From assembly GCA_946407015.1 (NCBI GenBank), contig CAMJML010000003.1, forward strand, positions 62,001-126,000: DNA of 64,000 bases, given 5' to 3'. Shown piece after piece: positions 1 through 8,758 of this stretch; position 1 is the first letter of the stretch; each line of letters opens with the position of its first letter. The DNA is from an uncultured Selenomonadales bacterium (GTDB lineage: Bacteria > Bacillota > Negativicutes > DSM-1736 > Dendrosporobacteraceae). The notes beneath the pieces were generated by a model that searched no databases, was not told where the DNA came from, and worked only from the letters and a program-made list of their open reading frames with translations. A program made the position numbers and the translations under genes.

Positions 1-789
1 GAAACATATTTACATAGCGGTAAAATGGAGATATTAAAAGATTCAAATCGTAACACCATCCTGGGCTATTTAAGCAATCTTCAATCGAAAGGCCGGGCTG
101 TTTCCACGATATCGCGTAATTTGGCAGCAATCAAGTCATTTTACCAATATTTAGTAAGAGAACGATATCTAGATAAAGATCCGGCAGCTAGTTTGGAATC
201 TCCGAAATTAGAGAAAAAATTACCTAAAATACTTTCAATTAATGAAGTTGAAGAATTGCTGAAACAACCTAATATCCTTCTTCCTACCGGCTTACGTGAT
301 AAAGCAATGTTAGAACTTCTCTATGCAACCGGAATCAGAGTATCGGAATTAATTTCTCTTAACATTTCAGATGTTAACCTCGATATGGGATATATCAAAT
401 GCTACGGTAAAGGCTCTAAAGAACGGATTGTTCCTTTAGGGTCAATTGCTGCGAAATGTGTTCAGGAATATATTGCCAAAGGCCGGCCAAAGCTAGTCCG
501 TACATATGAAGAGCCAGCATTGTTTGTCAATCATCATGGTAATCGTCTGACTCGTCAAGGTTTTTGGAAAATCATAAAAAAATATGCTCAGGAAGCGAAT
601 ATTACAAAAGAGATTACTCCGCATACCTTAAGGCATTCATTTGCTACGCATTTGCTTGAAAATGGGGCTGACCTACGTTCAGTTCAGGAAATGCTGGGGC
701 ATGCTGATATTTCAACTACCCAGATTTATACCCATGTGACTAAAAATCGTTTAAAAGAAGTGTATGACAAAACTCATCCACGTGCATAA
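1..789 (+). CDS. xerD: Tyrosine recombinase XerD (5' end outside window)
   Basis: Site-specific tyrosine recombinase that with XerC resolves chromosome dimers at dif. The frame is open from base 1, so the first roughly 30 residues of a usual 295-residue protein lie upstream; 262 codons are present. The SAM-like core-binding domain is followed by the catalytic domain with Arg in TGIRVSEL, Lys in [19 protein letters not shown] (His-x-x-Arg), [15 protein letters not shown] holding the last His and the Tyr nucleophile. XerC and XerD are hard to separate by eye; the following deoB-pdp-dacF-spoIIA order matches the Bacillus xerD locus, which decides the name. Confidence 0.9.
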   Translation, partial: ETYLHSGKMEILKDSNRNTILGYLSNLQSKGRAVSTISRNLAAIKSFYQYLVRERYLDKDPAASLESPKLEKKLPKILSINEVEELLKQPNILLPTGLRDKAMLELLYATGIRVSELISLNISDVNLDMGYIKCYGKGSKERIVPLGSIAAKCVQEYIAKGRPKLVRTYEEPALFVNHHGNRLTRQGFWKIIKKYAQEANITKEITPHTLRHSFATHLLENGADLRSVQEMLGHADISTTQIYTHVTKNRLKEVYDKTHPRA

Positions 790-825
790 TATTTATGTTA
801 AACGAATATAAGGAGTCGGAATCAT

Positions 826-2025
826 TTGTTTAATCGAATTATTGTTCTAGTTTTAGATAGTGTTGGAATCGGTGCTGCTCCTGACGCGGCTGAATATGGT
901 GATGATGGCGTTAACACGTTGGCTAATATTGCCCGCTCACAAGGCGGGCTTTTCTTGCCTAATCTGGAGAGAATGGGACTGGGGCTTATTGCCGATATTC
1001 CAGGTGTTCCACAAACCAATTTGCCAATCGCAAATTATGGTAAGATGTCGGAGATTTCAAAGGGTAAAGATACAACCAGTGGGCACTGGGAGCTAGGTGG
1101 TTGTCCGCTGTTCACATCATTTCCAGTATATCCCAATGGATTTCCCGTTCAGTTGATTCAGCGATTTACTGACTTGACTGGACGGAAAGTCTTAGGAAAT
1201 AAAGCAGCTTCAGGAACAGAAATCATTGCTGAACTTGGTGAAATGCATATGCAGACCGGTTATCCAATTGTCTATACGTCTGCTGACAGTGTGTTTCAAA
1301 TTGCTGCGCATGAAGAGGTTATTCCGCTTCATGAATTGTACGAGATGTGCAAGCTGGTACGCGAAAAAGTATGTATCGGTGAACATGCGGTGGGCAGGAT
1401 TATTGCCAGACCTTTTATTGGCGAGCCGGGCGAGTTTGTCAGAACACCGAATCGTCATGATTATAGCCTTACGCCTCCATGTGACACCATTCTCGATGTG
1501 ATGAAAGAAGCTGGCTATGGGGTAATCGGTATAGGGAAAATTGGTGATATCTTTGCGAACCGGGGCCTTACCCGTTCTATCCCGAGCAAATCGAATGCCG
1601 AGGGCATGCTGGCTTTAACCCAACTCATAAAGGAATATCATGAGAAGAGCCTGATTATGATCAATTTAGTGGATTTTGATAGCAAGTTTGGACATCGCAA
1701 TGATATTGAAGGATATGCAAAAGCCTTGGAAGCTTTTGATGCGGATTTGGGCAATTTTATTACAGAAATTAATGAACATGATTTACTCATTATTACTGCA
1801 GATCATGGTTGTGATCCCACCACGCAGGGGACAGATCATACCCGTGAATATGTTCCCTTGCTTGTGTACACGAAGGATATGCGAGGGAATTATTTAGGAG
1901 AAAGAACGACCTTTGCTGATGTCGCCGCCACGATTGCTGAAAATTTTAAAGTAAAATCATTTAAATATGGGAAAAGTTTTTTATCTGATGTCTTAAGGGG
2001 ACGAAAAGATCATGCGAATTGTTGA
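826..2025 (+). CDS. deoB: Phosphopentomutase
   Basis: Interconverts ribose (deoxyribose) 1- and 5-phosphates in nucleoside salvage; cytosolic, Mn-dependent, alkaline-phosphatase superfamily. The protein has 399 residues, normal for DeoB. Visible are the N-terminal metal site DSVGIGAAPDA, the active-site stretch GKDTTSGHWEL and the C-terminal metal ligands in TADHGCDPTTQGTDHT. The start is TTG at 826 with AGGAG at 811-815; no ATG in frame suits better. It overlaps pdp by 14 bases, so the two salvage enzymes are translationally coupled. Confidence 0.95.
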   Translation: MFNRIIVLVLDSVGIGAAPDAAEYGDDGVNTLANIARSQGGLFLPNLERMGLGLIADIPGVPQTNLPIANYGKMSEISKGKDTTSGHWELGGCPLFTSFPVYPNGFPVQLIQRFTDLTGRKVLGNKAASGTEIIAELGEMHMQTGYPIVYTSADSVFQIAAHEEVIPLHELYEMCKLVREKVCIGEHAVGRIIARPFIGEPGEFVRTPNRHDYSLTPPCDTILDVMKEAGYGVIGIGKIGDIFANRGLTRSIPSKSNAEGMLALTQLIKEYHEKSLIMINLVDFDSKFGHRNDIEGYAKALEAFDADLGNFITEINEHDLLIITADHGCDPTTQGTDHTREYVPLLVYTKDMRGNYLGERTTFADVAATIAENFKVKSFKYGKSFLSDVLRGRKDHANC

Positions 2026-3337
2026 TCTCATTACCAAGAAACGTGATCACTATTCACTCACTGACCATGAACTTGTGCAGTTGATTGATGATTACACAAA
2101 CGATAGAATTCCTGATTACCAGATGGCCGCTTTTTTGATGGCAGTATATCTTAATGGGATGTCTTATCAGGAAACAGCAGCGTTGACATTGGCTATGGCA
2201 AATTCGGGAGCTACAATTGATCTGAGTGGAATACCCGGCATAAAAGTTGATAAGCATAGTACTGGTGGCGTTGCTGATACGACAACTTTGATATTAGCAC
2301 CTTTGGTGGCTGCGGCTGGCGTTCCGGTGGCAAAAATGTCAGGCCGCGGATTAGGATTCACGGGAGGAACGATTGATAAACTGGAGTCGATTCCCGGTTT
2401 TCGTACCACCTTAGCTCATCATGAATTTATTGCTAATGTGAAGCGACATCAACTGGCAATTACCGGACAGAGTATTGATGTTGCACCGGCGGATGGAAAA
2501 ATTTACGCATTACGTGATGTCACGGCTACGGTTGAAAGTATTCCACTTATTGCTTCATCCATTATGAGTAAAAAAATTGCCGCTGGGGCAGATAAAATTT
2601 TGTTAGATGTCAAAGTGGGCAGCGGGGCTTTTATGAAAGATCTTGGAGCCGCGGTTGAACTTGCTGAAACAATGGTTAAGATTGGTGAAATTGTTGGGCG
2701 GGATACCAAGGCTATTTTGACTAGCATGGAAGAACCACTGGGTTTAGCTATCGGTAACAGCCTTGAAGTGAAAGAAGCGATTGACGTCCTGTCTGGTTCT
2801 TATCAAGGTGATTTAAGAGAAGTGTGTCTGATTCTGGGGTCCCATATGCTGCAGTTGGCAGGAGTAGCCCAGGACGTTAAAGCGGGTTACCAGGTATTAC
2901 AGCAACTGCTGGATCAAGGGATTGCCCTAAAAAAATTCACCGAATTTATTCAGGCACAAGGTGGAATTTCAAAGGTTACTGATCAGCCTGATCTAATGCC
3001 ACAAGCAACCTATTGTGAGGATATTGTTAGCCTTGCCACCGGGTATGTCCAAAAAATTGATGTTGCTAAAGTTGGCTATATTGCTACAATTTTAGGTGCA
3101 GGCCGTGAATATAAGGGACAGTCGATTGATTTAACAGCGGGGATCTTGATGAGGTGCCGCATAGGCGACTTTATCCGGGACAATCAGCCTCTTGCTACTT
3201 TTTATGGGAATGATTATGGAAAATTCACAGAGGCAAGTAAGTTATTGCAGCAGTCAATTATCATTGGGAATACTGCAGTGACAAAGCCCAAGCTTATTTT
3301 AGGCTTTGTTGACAAAAATGGTTTTACCCAAATTTAA
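2012..3337 (+). CDS. pdp: Pyrimidine-nucleoside phosphorylase
   Basis: Phosphorolysis of uridine and thymidine/deoxyuridine to base plus (deoxy)ribose 1-phosphate, which the preceding phosphopentomutase converts onward. At 441 residues it has the full length of the Pdp/DeoA family. The phosphate-binding motif KHSTGGVADTTTL and the family signature SGRGLGFTGGTIDKLES are intact. The ATG lies inside the end of deoB, and the operon ends at the hairpin 3351-3376. Confidence 0.95.
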   Translation: MRIVDLITKKRDHYSLTDHELVQLIDDYTNDRIPDYQMAAFLMAVYLNGMSYQETAALTLAMANSGATIDLSGIPGIKVDKHSTGGVADTTTLILAPLVAAAGVPVAKMSGRGLGFTGGTIDKLESIPGFRTTLAHHEFIANVKRHQLAITGQSIDVAPADGKIYALRDVTATVESIPLIASSIMSKKIAAGADKILLDVKVGSGAFMKDLGAAVELAETMVKIGEIVGRDTKAILTSMEEPLGLAIGNSLEVKEAIDVLSGSYQGDLREVCLILGSHMLQLAGVAQDVKAGYQVLQQLLDQGIALKKFTEFIQAQGGISKVTDQPDLMPQATYCEDIVSLATGYVQKIDVAKVGYIATILGAGREYKGQSIDLTAGILMRCRIGDFIRDNQPLATFYGNDYGKFTEASKLLQQSIIIGNTAVTKPKLILGFVDKNGFTQI

Positions 3338-3350
3338 CAGTTCAAAATAA

Positions 3351-3385
3351 CAAGACCGTCAGGAATGACGGTCTTGTTGTATTTT
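3351..3385 (+). terminator. Rho-independent terminator after pdp
   Basis: A perfect 10-bp stem (CAAGACCGTC at 3351-3360 with 3367-3376), 6-base loop, then TTGTATTTT. It closes the deoB-pdp operon. Confidence 0.85.
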
Positions 3386-3467
3386 CCAGTGTACTCTTTT
3401 TTCAACTTGGACAACCTAGAATAAACAAAAAAGATTATTAAATTATGAAAGGAGTGTGTTAGGGTTT

Positions 3468-4643
3468 ATGCGTCAAGTGCTGCCAAGAAAAATTTGGTTT
3501 ATTATGACCATAACATTACTAATTGTATGCATTCTGGGAGCCAGCGTTTTTGCAGCTGAACCCAAAAAAACAGGTGCCCAGATTGATACAATTGCTGAAT
3601 CTGCTGTTTTAATGGACGCCAATGGAACGGTATTATTTGAAAAGGATTCCCATAAAAGGCTGCCGCCAGCGAGTGTTACCAAGTCCATGACATTATTGCT
3701 TGCAGTTGAGGCGGTAGAGCAGGGAAAGGTAAAATTAACTGATTCAGTGACAACATCTGAAGGTGCATGGCGTCAGGGCGGTTCACAAATATGGCTTGAA
3801 CCAGGCGAAACAATGACCTTACATGAAATGCTGATTGCTTTAGCCGTAGTAAGTGCAAATGATGCTGCCGTATCTGTGATGGAATATCTTTATGGCAGTG
3901 AACAAGCTGCTGTAGATGCTATGAATAAACGAGCACAAGAGTTAGGTCTTAAAGATACGCATTTTGCTAATGTAAATGGTTTACCGATAGCGGATCATTA
4001 CATGAGTGCTTATGATACTGCACTTATTGTAAAAGAAGCAGTCCGGCATCCATTATATATGGAATTATGCAGTATTAAAGAATATTGGTTGCGTGGCGGT
4101 AAAAATTGGTTAGTCAATACGAATAAGCTATTATGGTGGTATAAAGGTGCGGATGGTTTAAAAACCGGCTGGACTGAAGAAGCCAAATATTGCTTCGCCG
4201 GCACAGCGAAACGTGATGGACTACGTCTTATTTCCGTCGTCTTTGCTACCCCGGAACCTCGCTCTCATTTAAGAGAAAGCATGAAATTAATGGATTGGGG
4301 ATTTGCGAATTATGCAGCAATTCCAATTGTTGATGCCGGTGCGGTAGTTGAACGATTAAAAGTAAATAAAGGGACTGAAAAAGAAATTCAACTTATCGCA
4401 GCTGAAGAGCTTAATTTAATTATGGCGAAAGGAACCGGAAAAAATATTCAAAAACAGATTATTACTGATCAGATTGTCACTGCACCGATCGAGCAAGGAA
4501 AAAAATATGGTGAGTTGATTGTACTAAAAGATGGAAAAGAAATTGGCAAGGTAGATTTAGTGGCAGAAAAATCAATAGAGAAAGCCGGATTTATCAAGAT
4601 ATTCCAAGATATGATTACAAACTTCTTTACAATTTCGCGTTAG
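3468..4643 (+). CDS. dacF: D-alanyl-D-alanine carboxypeptidase DacF-type
   Basis: Secreted serine DD-carboxypeptidase (peptidase S11) that trims the terminal D-Ala of peptidoglycan stem peptides. The N-terminus has basic residues and a hydrophobic segment ending ASVFAAE, a signal peptide. The active-site triad motifs are SVTK (nucleophile Ser), SAND and LKTGW; a PBP5-type C-terminal beta domain and amphipathic tail follow. ATG 3468 is chosen because the site AAAGGAG at 3448-3454 is too near the in-frame GTG at 3456. Its place directly before spoIIAA matches Bacillus dacF, where it modifies spore cortex cross-linking. Confidence 0.9.
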   Translation: MRQVLPRKIWFIMTITLLIVCILGASVFAAEPKKTGAQIDTIAESAVLMDANGTVLFEKDSHKRLPPASVTKSMTLLLAVEAVEQGKVKLTDSVTTSEGAWRQGGSQIWLEPGETMTLHEMLIALAVVSANDAAVSVMEYLYGSEQAAVDAMNKRAQELGLKDTHFANVNGLPIADHYMSAYDTALIVKEAVRHPLYMELCSIKEYWLRGGKNWLVNTNKLLWWYKGADGLKTGWTEEAKYCFAGTAKRDGLRLISVVFATPEPRSHLRESMKLMDWGFANYAAIPIVDAGAVVERLKVNKGTEKEIQLIAAEELNLIMAKGTGKNIQKQIITDQIVTAPIEQGKKYGELIVLKDGKEIGKVDLVAEKSIEKAGFIKIFQDMITNFFTISR

Positions 4644-4669
4644 CAAGGATCATTCCTTTGAATTTTAAT

Positions 4670-4699
4670 GAGAGACTTTTTGTCTCTCTGCTTTTTTTT
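4670..4699 (+). terminator. Terminator between dacF and spoIIA
   Basis: Stem GAGAGAC (4670-4676) with GTCTCTC (4682-4688), loop TTTTT, then TGCTTTTTTTT. It separates dacF from the sigma-H promoter just downstream. Confidence 0.85.
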
Positions 4700-4707
4700 G
4701 CACATTG

Positions 4708-4736
4708 GCAGGAAAATTTTTCCTTTTAACGAATAG
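4708..4736 (+). promoter_or_regulatory. Putative sigma-H promoter of spoIIA
   Basis: GCAGGAAAA at 4708-4716 matches the sigma-H -35 consensus RnAGGAwww in all defined positions. After an 11-base spacer, AACGAATAG at 4728-4736 matches RnnGAATww except for the last base. The Bacillus subtilis spoIIA operon is driven by sigma-H, so position and sequence agree. The first gene starts 36 bases further on. Confidence 0.75.
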
Positions 4737-4771
4737 AATAATATAATGGGCTTTTTAAAAGGAGGAATAGC

Positions 4772-5107
4772 ATGAATATATCTACTTTGTTGCGACAAGG
4801 TGTTCTAACAGTGCGGGTTGAAGGTGAACTGGATATGCATGTTGCGGATGAATTCAGGCAAGTTGTTGACAATGCGATAGATTCTTATGGGGTGAAGAAT
4901 CTTATCTTAAATTTACAAGGTGTTTCTTTTATTGATAGCTCCGGTCTTGGGGTGATTTTAGGGCGATACAAAAGAATTAATCCCGCAGGCGGACGTATTT
5001 TAGCAACTGATGTTCAGCCACAAGTCGCTAAGATTTTTGAATTATCAGGACTGCTTAAAATTATGAAAATTTATGAAACTGAAAGTCACGCTTTAGAGTG
5101 TTTGTGA
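4772..5107 (+). CDS. spoIIAA: Anti-anti-sigma factor SpoIIAA
   Basis: STAS-domain antagonist of the anti-sigma factor SpoIIAB; the unphosphorylated form frees sigma-F in the forespore. It has 111 residues, close to the Bacillus protein. The phosphorylated serine lies in FIDSSGLGVILGRY. Start ATG 4772 follows AAAAGGAGGAAT. First gene of spoIIAA-spoIIAB-sigF with 10 bases to the next start. Confidence 0.95.
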   Translation: MNISTLLRQGVLTVRVEGELDMHVADEFRQVVDNAIDSYGVKNLILNLQGVSFIDSSGLGVILGRYKRINPAGGRILATDVQPQVAKIFELSGLLKIMKIYETESHALECL

Positions 5108-5117
5108 GGAGGACATC

Positions 5118-5549
5118 ATGGAGATAAGAAATCAAGTTAAAATGTCTATCCAAAGTCTTAGTGAAAACGTGGGGATTGCCAGAATAACGGCAGCAGCGTT
5201 TGCAGCTCAGCTTGATTTTACCTTAAATGAAATTGAAGAAATTAAAGTCGCGATTTCAGAAGCCATTTCAAATGCGGTTATTCATGCCTATGGACATCCG
5301 GATGGAATTATTGAATTTACCATGAATCTTTATGATGATAAAGTGGAATATATTATTACCGATATCGGTAAAGGAATTGAAGATATCAACTTAGCGCGCC
5401 AGCCTTCCTATTCAACCGACCCTGAAAGAATGGGGCTAGGATTTGTATTTATGGAGTCCTTTATGGATGAACTGGATATCCTTTCAAAACAAGGTCAAGG
5501 AACAACAGTGATGATGGCTAAAAAATTTCAGTCCAATGTTGCACATTAG
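5118..5549 (+). CDS. spoIIAB: Anti-sigma F factor SpoIIAB
   Basis: GHKL-type serine kinase that binds and holds sigma-F before and outside the forespore and phosphorylates SpoIIAA. It has 143 residues. The ATP-binding N box is EAISNAVIHAYG, the next motif DIGKGIED, and the G-rich lid region includes ERMGLGFVFMES. RBS GAGGAGG precedes the ATG. It sits between its two partners, as in Bacillus. Confidence 0.95.
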   Translation: MEIRNQVKMSIQSLSENVGIARITAAAFAAQLDFTLNEIEEIKVAISEAISNAVIHAYGHPDGIIEFTMNLYDDKVEYIITDIGKGIEDINLARQPSYSTDPERMGLGFVFMESFMDELDILSKQGQGTTVMMAKKFQSNVAH

Positions 5550-5558
5550 GTGATTGCC

Positions 5559-6287
5559 ATGCTGGGAGATGAAGAATTAAGAGAATTAATTGTAAAAGCG
5601 CAGGCTGGAGATAATCACGCTAAGGAGTATATATTAGAACATAATCTTAATTTAGTTCGCAGTATTGTTCATCGTTTTAATAATCGTGGTTATGAATGGG
5701 ATGATTTGTTTCAGATTGGTTGTATCGGTCTGATTAAAGCCATAGAGAGATTTGATCTAAACTTTAGTGTAAAGTTTTCTACCTATGCTGTACCTATGAT
5801 TATTGGCGAAATTCGAAGATATATGCGCGACGATAACCCCATTAAGGTCAGCAGACCTGTTAAAGAATTAGCTTATAAAGTGCATAAAACACAAGAAAAA
5901 CTCCATGGAACTCTAGGCAGGGAACCGACAATTAATGAAATTTCAAAGGAATTAACACTGGCACCCCAGGAAATCGTGTCGGCCTTAGAAGCTATTCAGC
6001 CACCGGCGTCGCTTTATGATCACGCATTTCATGATAGCGGTGATCAAGTCCTTCTACTTGATCAAATAAAATGCAATGATGGTCAGGACAACGCTTATTT
6101 TGAAAAACTCGCCCTAAAAGAAGTTTTATCTAGATTGCCTGTTAAAGAACGAACCGTAATCAATTTACGTTTTTTTGAGGATAAGACTCAAGCGGAAATT
6201 GCACAGGTTATTGGACTGTCTCAAGTTCAGGTGTCCAGGATAGAAAAAACTGCTTTAAAGTTAATAAAGGAATTTTTGCAAACTTAA
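5559..6287 (+). CDS. sigF: RNA polymerase sigma-F factor
   Basis: First forespore-specific sigma factor. Region 2 (GNHNLNLVRS-like start, DLFQIGCIGLIKAIERFD), region 3 and region 4 with helix-turn-helix QAEIAQVIGLSQVQVSRIE are all present. A GTG at 5550 is in frame but lies inside the Shine-Dalgarno AGGTGA (5548-5553); ATG 5559 with 5-base spacing is the better start and gives 242 residues. It begins just after the spoIIAB stop. No spoVAA/AB follow as they do in Bacillus. Confidence 0.95.
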   Translation: MLGDEELRELIVKAQAGDNHAKEYILEHNLNLVRSIVHRFNNRGYEWDDLFQIGCIGLIKAIERFDLNFSVKFSTYAVPMIIGEIRRYMRDDNPIKVSRPVKELAYKVHKTQEKLHGTLGREPTINEISKELTLAPQEIVSALEAIQPPASLYDHAFHDSGDQVLLLDQIKCNDGQDNAYFEKLALKEVLSRLPVKERTVINLRFFEDKTQAEIAQVIGLSQVQVSRIEKTALKLIKEFLQT

Positions 6288-6315
6288 AAGACCGAACAGG
6301 TCTATTTTTTTTTGT
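6286..6315 (+). terminator. Terminator after sigF
   Basis: AGACC at 6289-6293, loop GAACA, GGTCT at 6299-6303, then a long run of T. Overlaps the sigF stop region. Confidence 0.85.
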
Positions 6316-6344
6316 TTTGTGGAAATATTAATAAGGGGTGAGTC

Positions 6345-6515
6345 ATGATGAAATATAAAATGATTCTTATTTTCTGCATGCTTTGTTTGGTGGTAACAGG
6401 GAGTACGATCGCATGGCTGTTCTTTTGGGATCAATTTCCTAAAAAGACTCCTATTCGGGCTAAACAAGTTTATCTGATTGATCAAAAACCGATTACAGAG
6501 TTGTTCAAGCTATAA
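6345..6515 (+). CDS. Small single-pass membrane protein, unknown
   Basis: A 56-residue frame starting ATG 6345 behind GGGGTGA (6334-6340). Residues about 5-30 form one hydrophobic segment (MILIFCMLCLVVTGS...AWLFFW), followed by a basic stretch and a hydrophilic tail ending TELFKL. I do not recognise the family. The good ribosome site, the gap between two terminated units and the lack of a competing frame support it as a gene. It may share a message with the dodecin gene 65 bases later. Confidence 0.55.
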   Translation: MMKYKMILIFCMLCLVVTGSTIAWLFFWDQFPKKTPIRAKQVYLIDQKPITELFKL

Positions 6516-6579
6516 GGTATAATTCATTTTATTTTCATACAAACTATGAGTGACTTTACGAAATAGGAGGGTTATACAA

Positions 6580-6780
6580 ATGGTTGTTAAAGTTATTGAG
6601 CTTGTTGGTACTTCCCGGCATAACTGGACGGATGCGGTAGACAACGCAGTCATGGAGGCGGCAAAAACTCTCGATGATATTATGGGAGTGGAAGTAACCA
6701 ACTTCACAGCAAATATTGATAATGGACGAATTGCTGAATATAAAGCCGATGTTAAGGTTGCTTTTCAAGTTCATCATTGA
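6580..6780 (+). CDS. Dodecin family flavin-binding protein
   Basis: A 66-residue protein beginning MVVKVIELVGTS, with the strand-helix-strand-strand pattern and the W of RHNWTDAVDNAV that in dodecins stacks on flavin. Dodecins form hollow dodecamers that store or buffer flavins. The ATG at 6580 follows AGGAGG (6565-6570); upstream frame extension to 6550 lacks a site. A sigma-E-like CATACAAA occurs shortly upstream (around 6537) with a poor -35, so forespore or mother-cell expression is only a possibility. Confidence 0.85.
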   Translation: MVVKVIELVGTSRHNWTDAVDNAVMEAAKTLDDIMGVEVTNFTANIDNGRIAEYKADVKVAFQVHH

Positions 6781-6790
6781 TGCAAGTGTA

Positions 6791-6824
6791 TCAAGAAAGA
6801 GTGCCGTAAGGCACTCTTTCTTGA
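6791..6824. terminator. 15-bp perfect hairpin after dodecin
   Basis: TCAAGAAAGAGTGCC (6791-6805) pairs fully with 6810-6824 across GTAA. There is no T tract beyond the stem, but the 3' arm is itself U-rich, so it likely terminates the dodecin message. Confidence 0.7.
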
Positions 6825-6899
6825 TCATGGAGAGCTATTGCGAGATGAGAGGTGCATGATTTTTTCAACTAAGGCCAAAATATAATAGGAGGTGAAAAA

Positions 6900-7355
6900 A
6901 TGTCTGAAAATATTCGGCAGCAAATGAAAGAAGAAGCATTCCAACAAAAATTTAATCAAGTAAAACCCAAACCACCGCTATTAAAAAATATTATATGGGC
7001 ATTTGTGGTAGGGGGATTTATTTGCACCATAGGTCAGTTTGTGCTTGATTATTTTCTCTCATTAGGTATGGGTAAAAAAGAAGCGGCGGGGTCGGCAACA
7101 GCGGTAATGGTCTTTTTGGGGTCTTTTTTTACCGGATTAGGAATATACGATGAACTTGGAAAAAGAGCAGGTGCCGGATCAATTGTTCCCATCACTGGTT
7201 TTGCAAACTCGATTGTCGCTCCGGCCATGGAGTTTAAGCGTGAAGGCTATATCTTTGGCGTTGGTGCCAAGATGTTTGTCATTGCCGGACCCGTATTGGT
7301 TTATGGTATGGTAACTGCTTTTATTGTAGGGCTTGTGTATTGGCTGCGTCAATAA
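6900..7355 (+). CDS. spoVAC: Stage V sporulation protein AC
   Basis: Integral membrane protein of the SpoVA dipicolinate channel that loads Ca-DPA into the forespore and releases it at germination. It has 151 residues, four hydrophobic segments and the family motifs GFICTIGQ and PITGFANSIVAPAMEFKREG. ATG 6900 follows AGGAGGTG. First gene of the spoVA cluster; spoVAA and spoVAB are absent, as in many clostridia. Confidence 0.93.
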   Translation: MSENIRQQMKEEAFQQKFNQVKPKPPLLKNIIWAFVVGGFICTIGQFVLDYFLSLGMGKKEAAGSATAVMVFLGSFFTGLGIYDELGKRAGAGSIVPITGFANSIVAPAMEFKREGYIFGVGAKMFVIAGPVLVYGMVTAFIVGLVYWLRQ

Positions 7356-7381
7356 TCGGAGTTTGGAAGGAGCTTGACATC

Positions 7382-8386
7382 ATGCAGAAAACCAAAGGAA
7401 AGCAAAGTATTTTATTTGCAAATCCTCCTGTTGTTACTGGTACTGCGAATATTGGCGGTCCAATGGAAGGTCAGGGGCTATTGGGGGATTATTTTGATCA
7501 TTTAATGGAAGATAATCTTCATGACTTAAGTAGTTGGGAAAAATGTGAATCCTATATGCTAGAGCAGGTGATAAAAACAGCTGCACAAAAATCCGGCGGC
7601 GATATGAGTGATATCGATTATGTTTTTGCTGGAGACTTATTAAATCAATTAATGAGCACACATTTTGCTTTACGGTCTTTATCCAGACCTTTTATTGGAT
7701 TGTATGGGGCTTGTTCGACAATGGCGCTCAGCATGATTATGGGGGCAATAACGGTAGACGGTGGTTTTGCAAATAAAGTAGTTGGTGCAGCTTCTAGTCA
7801 CCATGATGCTGCAGAACGACAATATAGATTTCCTACCGAACTAGGGGTGCAAAGGCCGCCTATGGCTCAGTGGACTGTGACCGGGGCTGGGGCAGCGGTT
7901 ATAGCGGCGGCCGGATTTGGTCCAAGAATAACGGCGGCAACAATTGGAAAGATAGTAGATCTTGGAGTTAAAGATCCCAACTCATTAGGACCGGCAATGG
8001 CACCTGCGGCTGTTGACACTCTGTGGCAGCATATCCAGGATACCGGGAGGCAGCCTGCTTATTACGATATGATTTTTACCGGCGATCTCGGAAGTGTGGG
8101 GAAAACCTTAGTCATTGAAATGATGAAAGAAAAAGGAATTGATATATCGGATAATTATGAGGATTGTGGCTGTATGATTTATAAGGAGGAGCAGGACGCT
8201 CACGCCGGGGCTAGTGGATGTGCCAGTTCTGCAGTGGTGTTTTGCGGCTATATCTATCAGATGATGACCGAGCTAAAACTTAATAAGATATTGCTGATTG
8301 GTACCGGAAGTTTGCATAGCCCAACATCTTATCAACAGAAAGAATCCATACCTTGCATTGCGCACGCAGTGGCTGTGGAAATTTAG
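7382..8386 (+). CDS. spoVAD: Stage V sporulation protein AD
   Basis: Thiolase-fold protein that binds dipicolinic acid on the SpoVA channel. ATG 7382 follows AAGGAG (7367-7372), giving 334 residues, near the usual 338; the frame can extend to a TTG at 7340 inside spoVAC but that start has no site. Family stretches GACSTMALSM and the Cys-rich DCGCMIYKEEQDAHAGASGCASSA are visible. Confidence 0.93.
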   Translation: MQKTKGKQSILFANPPVVTGTANIGGPMEGQGLLGDYFDHLMEDNLHDLSSWEKCESYMLEQVIKTAAQKSGGDMSDIDYVFAGDLLNQLMSTHFALRSLSRPFIGLYGACSTMALSMIMGAITVDGGFANKVVGAASSHHDAAERQYRFPTELGVQRPPMAQWTVTGAGAAVIAAAGFGPRITAATIGKIVDLGVKDPNSLGPAMAPAAVDTLWQHIQDTGRQPAYYDMIFTGDLGSVGKTLVIEMMKEKGIDISDNYEDCGCMIYKEEQDAHAGASGCASSAVVFCGYIYQMMTELKLNKILLIGTGSLHSPTSYQQKESIPCIAHAVAVEI

Positions 8387-8399
8387 AGGAGGACTTAAT

Positions 8400-8753
8400 G
8401 TGACAGCATATATTATGGCTTTCATAGTGGGTGGGCTTATCTGTGTCATTGGTCAATTATTGATGGATTTGACTCCGTTAACGCCAGCACATGTATTAGT
8501 TTTATTCGTGGTCATGGGGGCTTTGTTAAGCGGTATAGGTCTTTATCAGCCACTTGTCGATCTGGGCGGAGCAGGGGCAACCATTCCATTACCCGGCTTT
8601 GGACACGCATTAGTTGTAGGAACGATTGAAGATGTCGATAAGTATGGTTTTTGGGGAATCTTTAGTGGTGCGCTGCGCGCCTCGGCAACAGGTGTAATGG
8701 CAGCCGTAGTTTTTGGTTTCGCAATGTCTGTATTGTTTAACCCCAAAGGATGA
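8400..8753 (+). CDS. spoVAE: Stage V sporulation protein AE (AEb type)
   Basis: Small SpoVA membrane protein, 117 residues, paralogous to SpoVAC: GGLICVIGQ and PLPGFGHALVVGTIEDVDKY parallel motifs in SpoVAC. The start is GTG 8400 with AGGAGG at 8387-8392; the ATG two bases earlier is followed at once by a stop in its frame. The next gene starts six bases past the stop. Confidence 0.92.
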   Translation: MTAYIMAFIVGGLICVIGQLLMDLTPLTPAHVLVLFVVMGALLSGIGLYQPLVDLGGAGATIPLPGFGHALVVGTIEDVDKYGFWGIFSGALRASATGVMAAVVFGFAMSVLFNPKG

Positions 8754-8758
8754 GATCA

